DNA of 64,000 nucleotides from Scleroderma bovista (Eukaryota > Basidiomycota > Agaricomycetes > Boletales > Sclerodermataceae), in contig JAYMGJ010000547.1 of the NCBI GenBank assembly GCA_037178675.1, positions 62,001 to 126,000 on the forward strand, read 5' to 3'. The translations under genes were made by a program, and so were the position numbers. Under the pieces are notes generated by a model that searched no databases, was not told the origin of the DNA, and was given only the letters and a program-made list of their open reading frames with translations. Of the stretch, positions 56,314-64,000 are shown in pieces. Every line of letters begins with the position of its first letter. Positions within the stretch are counted from its first letter, which is position 1.

Positions 56314-56925
56314 ATGCCCCACTCCACCGACCCCGAGAAGCACGCAACGGCAACCCAACACCCCCCGTGCTTCTCCTGTCGCGCCCTCCTCCTCATCGAC
56401 GTCCAGGCCAACATGCTCAGCGAGAAGAAGGGCGTCCCCTCTTCCCAATCTGTGCGCCAGAACATCCAACGCATCCTCGACCACGCCCGATCCGCAAAAC
56501 CCCCTCCTCGGATCATCCACGTGCGCAACTGCGGCGATCCCTCCGACCCCGACGCGCCAAACACCCCAGGATGGCAACTCGTCTTCTCCCCGCTCCCCCA
56601 TGAACACGTCATCGACAAGCGCAAGAATGACGCGTTTGCAGACACGAAACTCGGCGAGCTCATCCCCCGTGATGCCGAGGTCATCGTTGTCGGCATGCAG
56701 AGCGAGTACTGTGTCACCGCCACATGCAAATCCGCCCTGGACAGGGGAAACGTGGTCATTCTCATCAAGGGCGCTCATGCGACGTATGATTGCGTCGAAA
56801 TATGGAATGGGGGAAGTGTCACCAAGGCACCTGTCATCGAAGCAGACGTCGAGGCAAAACTAGAGGATGCAGGGGCTAATTTGTTGGAAATGAAATACGT
56901 CTCGAAACTCTTCGAAGACCGGTAG
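56314..56925 (+). CDS. Isochorismatase-like cysteine hydrolase
   Basis: An intronless 203-residue frame from the ATG at 56314 to TAG. It has the family's fold and catalytic triad: Asp in ALLLIDVQANM, Lys in VIDKRKNDAF, and Cys in VGMQSEYCVTATCKSAL. The conserved cis-peptide region before the Cys (IVVGMQSEY) and the DRGN-VILIKGAHATYD segment are also present. Related bacterial and fungal enzymes hydrolyse N-carbamoyl compounds, nicotinamide or vinyl ethers; the substrate cannot be told from sequence. The ATG chosen is the first after a stop and has a C at -1 and A at -3 (ACC ATG), a good fungal context. Confidence 0.9.
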   Translation: MPHSTDPEKHATATQHPPCFSCRALLLIDVQANMLSEKKGVPSSQSVRQNIQRILDHARSAKPPPRIIHVRNCGDPSDPDAPNTPGWQLVFSPLPHEHVIDKRKNDAFADTKLGELIPRDAEVIVVGMQSEYCVTATCKSALDRGNVVILIKGAHATYDCVEIWNGGSVTKAPVIEADVEAKLEDAGANLLEMKYVSKLFEDR

Positions 56926-57760
56926 GCTTCCTCTTCCCTGTCTGTTACCGTGGCGTTTGTGCAATGTACATAAATTCACTGGCTTCGTCAACGGAATGTC
57001 GAGGTGAGTCCGTTCTATGTAGCCTATCAATGCGACTAATGATGTCCCGTCGTAAGAAAGGGACACATCATCATCATCACTATCATCGTCATCCAACTAG
57101 TACCCACATCGTTCATCTATACCACCCATCACGCTATCGAATCATCCATACATTAGACATCAACATGGAGACCGTCGTATTTGATTAGTGTGGCTTCGAT
57201 CATGGTCTTCACTGCGGGCAGTCTTTTCTTCCGTCTCTGGAGTGGTTGGACACAGACACTACATTGCTTTACCCTTTCACTTTTTTCCCTACTCGTCTTC
57301 CTCGTCCGTAATGCTTACCTTCCCCTATTTACTATTCATTCCTTCTGGCGCCGTTACGTTCTGCTACATTTTTATTTCGCCGTTTCGTGTTTCTCGGTTT
57401 CTTGTGACATCGATCTCCATCATCGCACAACTCTGGGCGAAGACTAAAATGAGGCGTCGTTCCATGACGAATGCAGTGGTGACATCAACTGCTTGGTAAG
57501 ATATATATCGGGTTCGACAAATATGTAGAGTTTTCAAACTGGTATTAGCTTTGGTAATTACAGGCCAAAGGGTGGTATAGACGACCGCTGGCACTTACCA
57601 GAGCACCAGTCACCGTCGTTGGGAGTTATACAGGAGATACATTGGAACCGGCATGGCGTTGGAATTAGCTCAGCCACTCCAATATGGTCTCCCCTAGGCA
57701 AACCAAGGATCTGAAGAGCGATTCTTGCAACCAAAAGATATATGATACAATCAACTTACA
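56926..57760. other. Convergent 3' gap; short CATCAT microsatellite
   Basis: Lies between the 3' ends of two convergent genes. An imperfect CAT/CAC trinucleotide run lies at about 57,063-57,095. No gene supported. Confidence 0.4.
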
Positions 57761-59810
57761 TTATACCCCAGTGCTGATTTTGCTTCCTCGAGTCCTTCTT
57801 CCCCTAATCTGTGCACCCATCTCAAGAGCTCGCTTTCCCTCCAGCCACAACATTGCTTCTACGTCGTGTTCGGAAAAAAGATGTTCATACACTGATCACC
57901 AAATGAACAAGAGGGGTCACGTTTACCTTTATATGTCCTTGGGATGACTATCCTCGAAACAGAGTTCCCGTCATCTCGAGCCCAGGTAAACCGGAACTCA
58001 TTGGTCATTTCTTCTTGGCCCCTCTGTATATCTACCACGCTTGCTTGCACACGGACGTGCTGTCGTGGGGTGTGTAAGTTTGAAAATGTTGGAAAGCGGG
58101 ACTTGGAAAAAGAGGTTTATTGTCCACGAAAACTTACCACTGCAGCGGGAAGCTCATCAGGTGGGCTTGTGTGAAGAATCTGGGATCGCAGGCGGAGTAT
58201 CGAACCAATGGGGACAGGCCGCGTGAATGATGTTCCGTCCAAGGAAAGGAAGGAAACGTGGGATTGTGTGAATAGGGAGCAGTTCGCAAAACCGAGCTGG
58301 AATGGATACCCATGAAACTGAGGTACCGGTGAGAATGGATGGTAACTACCTCGTAGGCTAGGCGCATCAAATACCCTAGATAATGTACGGTACATGGATT
58401 AAAGTTGGTCTGGGCGGAAATGGATATGCCTCACCTCCGAATACTTTCTGATGTACGCTAACATGGTTGAGAACTCAAGGAAAGCATTTTTATAACTCTA
58501 GCTGGGCTTACTTGCGCTCTTGAGGGAACATCAACATGGTCTTTTCCAACAAGGTATCTCCCATGAAAACCCTGTCTCCGATCGAGTTAGTACCAGCATC
58601 CTGATCATACTTTAGATGCGTTGCATGCAGCTCTGCGGCCTCAGACGAGGTTGGTGGAACGCGCAAAAGGGACTGCAAAGCTGCTGCTTTTCTCCGTTTT
58701 TGTGCACCTTGCATTCCGTGAGCCCCCCTCGATAAAAAGAAATTCTATAAAAAGACCAACTTTCACCCATCCTATACAGTGCTTCTTCCTCAGGAGTGTT
58801 GATGACGAGCGAATTGACCGGATATGCCTTACGCGTGCGAGCGTTTCTGCATACCATCGAGAACCGTCCTATGTACGGAATCGGATGAGTAGGCTCAGCA
58901 TTGCAGGTCATGTCTGTCTTACCGAGCATCAGTGTTTCCTCCCGTCCGTCTATAGCGATGGCCTCCATCTTAACGGCGACTTCCATAGAACTTGTGCCCG
59001 TGTATATGACCTGTCCGCTGAGACGAATATCCCTCACAGGTCGAAGCGGGGCCAGAATATCCAGTCTACGAAATAGCCATCGAGTCGATGAGTCAACAGC
59101 ATGTAGTAGGCTCCTCTTTCATGGCGAAACCCCCCACCTCTCAACAGAAGCCGTGACAATGTAAAACCCTTTCTCCTGCACTCGGCTGATATTCCCTGCT
59201 TCGGGGCCGAGCATGTGTTTATACGCTGTAGATGCGGCGAGAGAATCGAGGTGTTCCATGAGCATACCAGTGCGCAGGCCTCCAGATGCATTGGTGTACT
59301 GTTCCAGAAGCTCGGGAGACGACGCGAACGGGAGAACTATCTGCGTGTACGTCTCGTGCATATGTCGTGGAGTAGGTGGGTCTGAAGTCGGCGATGAAGC
59401 ATTTTCCGACGTGGGAGGTTTCGCCGTGCTGCTAAGGAGCACTTCGGACCAGAGACCTCGACTCCGTATTGGCATGAAGCTACAAGTTGATTTGTTCCAA
59501 GTCCGGGCCCAGAACGTGTTTGCTTACCTGGAAGCTGGATTGGACTTTTCTCCTAAACGTGCCATTATTCAGGTTGTCGAGAGGCTGGACAGCGATATCT
59601 TTACTCACTGACGACCCTCAGCAGGCGGTCCATTGTATCAACATCCTCAGTTTCCAAAGCGGCCGTAACTTCGGTGGACTGCGCCGCGCTATGGAACGGT
59701 GATGATGATACCCTACGGCCCCCTCCAGGCGGTGGTATACATCTCCGATTCGGTCGAACGAAGACCGCTTGTGAACGACTCCGAAAGCTGCTGAGAATTT
59801 GGCGGAACAT
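57761..59810 (-). CDS. Acyl-CoA thioesterase, ACOT9-like, mitochondrial type; possible frameshifts
   Basis: Minus strand, about nine exons. The N-terminus is Arg/Ser-rich and free of acids (MFRQILSSFRSRSQAVF), a likely mitochondrial targeting signal. First hotdog domain: NASGGLRTGMLMEHLDSLAA, FYIVTASVER, RLSGQVIYTGTSSMEVAVKM. Second: GDTLLEKTMLMFPQER, VHQKVFGG, YLMRLAYE, SHVSFLSLDGTSFTRPVPIG, QEEMTNEFRFTW. It ends at TAA 57761-57763. These enzymes hydrolyse acyl-CoA to free acid and CoA. Two breaks appear near the start: an extra A at about 59,603 (after VVSE) and a phase mismatch at the exon beginning near 59,477. The rest is in frame, so base-calling error or an unusual splice is possible. 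Confidence 0.85.
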
Positions 59811-60350
59811 GGTGATCAACAAAGTGGCTTCAAGGAGCCCGGCTTACAGTTGCAATGGACGAATGATCCGAATGATCGGGTTGTATAACATAACCTTTCA
59901 ATCGGAATTTGGAAGCCGATTCCTGCAGATCACAATTTCCTTCTCAACTTGGAACATCGAGCGGGATTCGACACTTGATCATACCCTTTTCAAATCCAAA
60001 CCCCGAGAAGGTAATATGGTACGGTGTACCGTTCCTCGTGGACAGAATATCAAGTCTGGCGTATTACAGGGACACCCCGAAGACTCGACTGAATTCCTCG
60101 GGATATGTATCCACCAAACGAAGATCTAATTCGAATGAGGCAAAAAAATGCGTCTCCTTATCTTTCGACTTGATGACCCTCATGATGGTAGTACACATTG
60201 TCAACTTCACGTGTGGGGACCGACTCAACTTATGAAGACACTCTTTCTATACTTAGTGGTACAATTATGAATGCAAGTAATACTACAACTTGGTGCGAAT
60301 TTCAGTCTCCAGGCTACTGATTGACAAAACTTGAAGCTTGACGATGAGAC
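59811..60350. other. Gap between ACOT9-like gene and KU70
   Basis: Both neighbours are on the minus strand, so this holds the thioesterase promoter and KU70 3' region. No additional gene is seen. Confidence 0.4.
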
Positions 60351-63277
60351 TTATGGATGCTTCTGAAGCCAGTCCCGGACACGTCCCATCAAATCGGCTT
60401 TTTTGCCTGTCACGGATTGCCCTTTATTCTTGAGGAACTCCTTGGAACAATGGATAATAGTCAGACAGGGAATTTCATCACGGAAAAGTGAAAGTTGTCA
60501 ACGAACCTTTAACTGATCGACCCGAAGCTACAAAGCACGGTGGAATGTTAGCAAAATACAGCGGTGAAATTATATCGACCCACCTTATCCAGCATATCCG
60601 ACTCGTACTTGCTCCTAACCTCAGCTTCATCGACGGAAATATCCTGAAGATGTGTCAGTGGTATGAAACGATCGCTTCAAGGATGGAACGTACTGCTTTC
60701 CTCTTGGTGCCTGTTATGAGGACGACATTGTTGAAGTGCTCGTCCTCCGCGAGTGCCTTCTTCCACTCCTTTAATAGGTTTCCCGCTCGCTGTACACGCA
60801 ATGAACCACTTTAGCGATGGCAATATCTTTGTAAGTGACAACACATGCCTTATGGATCATATCGTACTTTGGTCGTGTCAAATCTTCGAACGACTCAGCA
60901 TCGAATTCTTCTCTGAATGCGCTCGCCTGTAGTTGGGCATTGTGGTACGCAAGTGCTACAAAAATCAGTAAAAAAGGGGATGGAGGTTAGAAAGGCAAGA
61001 GAGTCACAGGGATTGGGGTATGAATCGGGTTCAAAACCATTCTTGATCAACAATTTTTCTACCCATACTTTCGCTGCATCTTTGGAAGGTGCTGAGGCTT
61101 AATGATGCATCGAACATCAGACATAAAGACGAGATTAAACGCAACAGATCCACCATACCTCTGAATTCTTTCTCCAGCGGAGGCGCCCTAATGTCGTCTG
61201 CGAACGGAAGAACGATGAGATGAAAGCCAGCCGGTTCGCTCCATCCGCCTTCCTCCACCTTTTCTGCCTAGGAAACGACGTATATTTAAGTAGTATCGCA
61301 GATGAGTTGTGTATAGCTATTACCTGTGGTAACATCGCACAAAACACTGGACTTGAATTACGACGAACAAGAACACGGGCCAACCCAATTTTCTTCTTTT
61401 CGAGCATCTTCTGGAGCAGGGCGCTGAACGTCCGCTTGCTCCCAGAATATTTCTGAGAGAAAATTATGAAGGGACTGAAGATACAGGATCGTCGTTGAGT
61501 CTTACCAGCTCGTCCGGATATATAAAAAGCGAATGCTTGACATTATCTTCGAAAGCTAATTCTTTCCTACTCTTGAATCCCAGCAGTTTTATTCCTGCAA
61601 TGGTCATGTAGTCGACTGAAGCACGATGCTTCCCATTTTCACGCACCTGGTTCAAGCCCCATAGTGTGGAATGATTGAACCTCTTCCGCGGTATAGAAGG
61701 GCTAATTCATGTCAGATATATGAACGTGAGAAGCACAGAGACATCACCCTTCGACCAGCTCTCACTACCCGCGATCCCCCAAGTCCAATTTTCTTGTCAC
61801 CGTCGGCAGGTTGATCTGCACCGCCAGAAAGTTTCATGCCAAACAATGCCTTGTTCCGATCAACCTCCGCACCCTTTTCCTATCAGAGTTACGCTAAGAG
61901 TAAACCAGAAGGAAACAATTAAGGTAGTATTAACCCGTACCTCATCGATGTAGGCAGTCCTGCTAGTTACCACCTCCAACTTGTTACCCAAGTCAACAAA
62001 ATATTTGTGCGACCCTTTCTTTTGTTCCGTCACCAATCCGTACCTGACGGGTTAGAAAGGTTGGACCCAACGTAATTTTAATTTAACGATATACGGACCC
62101 TTTTACCCCAATCGTAAATCCTTTGCCGAGCTCGAGCGGAATGCTGAACAATGCGCGCTTTGGTTGTTCATGAAAGCGCATCTGTTCAAGAAGGTCGTCC
62201 ATTCTTGTAATTGATATTGAATCCGGGAGCACCCCAGAGTCCTCCTGTTCGTTCCCAACAACATTGGAAGGAAGGACTGACTGAATTGCAATTCCCACCG
62301 TTGGTCGGGTGATCGAGGGCAAGTGTGTACGACAAGACGTACCGAGTAAAATTTGGTCACATCAAACGGTTTTTCAGGGGTGGAGACGAAAAATGGTTCA
62401 ATTTGACACCCAGACTGCGTGAGATCCTATCGTGCCGTCAGCTACACGTATCTTGTCATAACAGCCATCATTTACAATGAGTGTCGTTCTTGCTGAAGTC
62501 AGCAGTTTAGTATTGCCTGGGTTTGGGTTGTCATCATCGGTGATGAGAAATACGCGTTTTGATGCCGTCTTTGGTGCACTGATTGATGGAGGTGGAATGA
62601 GTTTCACACACTACGTGACCGACATAACACAACCTATCGCGCAACACCCAGTTGCAACTCATGAATACGTCCCCCATGGGTATCTTATTTCCTTGGAGAG
62701 GAGGGGCCTTGTTCTTCAAGGTATCAGGATCCCCGCGAGCCTCTTCCCCGTAGAGAATCAGTGGGCTGCTGACTTTGCAAGAAGATGACACCAACCATCG
62801 ATCAAACCCATGAGTTCTTGTACTGACGGCGCACTAACGGGTGCCAGATGCTGGTAGATAAAAGTACCCTTCTTAATCTCGGATGTACGGGTGTTGCTCT
62901 CGTTCCGCCGTGACTGCACGAAAATATGAATTCACTCCCAAACATTTCGCTATCATGGAAACTCACTGTATTGAATAGAAGGATTCCAACCCAGTCGTTT
63001 GGTCCTGAAATGACCTTCTTCTTCTGCACCTGCATTGCGGCGTCGAGGGCGGACAGGAGGTGAGATGTTTTCACGTCCTCATAGACGGGATCATCTCGAA
63101 GCTCTTGCATGGACTCTGAACAGTCAATGCAGAACAAGATCACGTCGCGTTTCCCTTCAAAAAACTGGCCGAAAGTGTGGTAGAACAATCATATAACACA
63201 CGCCAACGTACTGAAGTGTCTTGCAATTCTTCTTCTTCCTCTTCAGGGAGGACATTCCAGTCATCATAAGGAGGCAT
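60351..63277 (-). CDS. KU70: KU70, DNA end-binding subunit of the Ku heterodimer
   Basis: Minus strand, many exons, start ATG at 63277 (MPPYDDWNVLPEEEEEE), exon 1 63277-63212, exon 2 from 63164, stop TAA at 60351-60353. The N-terminal von Willebrand-like domain is clear (FFEGKRDVILFCIDCSESMQ, GPNDWVGILLFNT, MGDVFMSCNWVLRD, KRVFLITDDDNPNPGNTKLL). The Ku core barrel follows (RALFSIPLELGKGFTIGVKG, ELAFEDNVKHSLFIYPDEL, KKKIGLARVLVRRNSSPVFC, GGWSEPAGFHLIVLPFADDI). A C-terminal SAP motif ends the protein (CSKEFLKNKGQSVTGKKADL and GRVRDWLQKHP). With KU80 it binds broken DNA ends for non-homologous end joining and protects telomeres. All domains are present and I saw no stop inside the exons I could read; not every small exon was placed. 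Confidence 0.92.
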
Positions 63278-63427
63278 TATTCCAGATACAAAACGGAGGT
63301 AAGCAACTACGACACGTAAGAATAGTTGCTGGAGATGAAGGTCGCAGACAAGTCAGTTCACGAAGACGCGCCTCGACTTGTGACACAATCACGAGTCACA
63401 TGACACGGCCCCTAACACAGCCTTCCG
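63278..63427. promoter_or_regulatory. 150-bp divergent intergenic region (KU70 / PTPA)
   Basis: The two start codons lie 150 bp apart on opposite strands, so transcription in both directions must start from this short interval. It is not TATA-rich. Inferred bidirectional promoter. Confidence 0.5.
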
Positions 63428-64000
63428 ATGCTGACTCAGAGCGTGCGCTGGCCTACTTGCGACATGCGCAACCCCTTTCAAAGTTTCATAGACCTTGTAG
63501 CTGTTGAAATGACCCCACAAAACCTGCCTCAAATGCGACAGATTCGTATAACAGAACTCGTGGACCTACCTCAGCAAAAAATACGCACCGATGATGACAT
63601 CGCAGCATGGAAGCGAACGAGGGGATATCGCGATTATTGGCTGTTTTTGTTGCGGCTTAATGAAGCGGTCATAGGATATCCTATACAGCAGGCGGATGAG
63701 CCATGCGGTCCAGTAAGTTATCCTCAGTCCTTTACTACTCTGGCAGATTTAATCCGAATCAGCCAATAACTGCTCTGCTCTCCATGTTAGACACACTTGA
63801 TGGGTGGATCGATGACATCCCGCCACTTCAGTCACCCCAACGATTTGGCAATCAAGCGTTTCGAACCTGGGGTGACCGTTTGACCCAGGCACGTCTTATT
63901 GACGTCGAAAATGTCGACCCCTCATCCTGTCACAGAGATCCGACCAACTTCTGTGCGAATTGTTGGGCAAGGACATGCGTACAGTCATTCCCTATTTAAA
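63428..64000 (+). CDS. PTPA: phosphotyrosyl phosphatase activator of PP2A (5' part)
   Basis: Starts at the ATG at 63428 and runs off the window. Exon 1 encodes QMRQIRITELVDLPQQKIRT, DIAAWKRTRGYRDYWLFLLR and LNEAVIGYPIQQ. A GTAAGT donor at about 63,712 leads to an exon with ITALLSMLDTLDGWIDDIPP and QSPQRFGNQAFRTWGDRL. These are hallmark segments of the Rrd1/Rrd2 (PTPA) family, peptidyl-prolyl isomerase-like proteins that activate protein phosphatase 2A. The conserved W-x-TRGY and PQRFGN-AFRTW words make the family secure. Which of the two fungal paralogues it is cannot be told from this part. Confidence 0.9.

Noticed and set aside
56256..56778. Minus-strand frames of 157-170 codons opposite the isochorismatase gene
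   Set aside because: They lie antisense to a gene with a complete catalytic triad; high GC keeps them open.

Overview
The window is nuclear DNA of a filamentous basidiomycete, most likely an Agaricomycete. The genes carry many 45-60 nt GT-AG introns. Families typical of that group are present: a FunK1-type kinase, a farnesylated (CaaX) pheromone precursor, chromodomain Ty3/gypsy elements and a KDZ-linked protein fragment. No prokaryotic signal (operons, Shine-Dalgarno sites, CRISPR) is seen.

The window falls into two compartments. Positions 1 to about 39,800 are a transposon and gene-fragment graveyard. From the left it holds: a hypothetical fragment; a broken DUF6532-like multi-exon gene; and a chimera in which a RhoGAP fragment sits inside an acetyl-CoA carboxylase fragment (4.76-7.19 kb). 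A minisatellite lies at 8.7-9.2 kb. A full-length Ty3/gypsy chromovirus (11,975-19,936, minus-sense, TSD TAAGT) sits in the first intron of a host gene, immediately behind the 5' splice site. A PIF/Harbinger element (22.7-25.8 kb) lies between a KDZ-linked fragment and an HSP70 (BiP-like) C-terminal fragment. A nonsense-bearing gene with a Zn2Cys6 motif follows (26.3-28.4 kb), then about 3 kb of purine-rich repeats. A truncated Ty1/copia element (32.2-36.0 kb, minus) carries a hAT-like non-autonomous element (TSD GTGGCATG), which itself carries a 1.37-kb gag-only LTR element (TSD CACAC). Then come a tRNA-like sequence, a 1.7-kb near-perfect inverted repeat, a MITE and a pogo-type deletion derivative.

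Positions 40,000-64,000 are mostly ordinary single-copy genes: an intact FunK1 kinase; a decayed LCB3/PAP2-like phosphatase; a membrane-anchored HIT protein; a mating-pheromone precursor; RNase P/MRP subunit POP4; a FAD-dependent oxidoreductase/halogenase-like protein; a CGFS monothiol glutaredoxin (Grx3/4 type) with a decayed partial copy beside it; an isochorismatase-like hydrolase; a mitochondrial-type acyl-CoA thioesterase; KU70; and the start of a PTPA phosphatase 2A activator diverging from KU70.

One process ties the left half together. All 11 differences between the two LTR pairs are CpG to TpG/CpA transitions, and several coding breaks are in-frame TGA codons best explained by CGA to TGA. 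This points to methylated-CpG deamination, or a RIP-like process, as the main way repeats decay here. Exon boundaries were read by eye from splice motifs and reading-frame continuity; family names come from motif recognition, not database searches.
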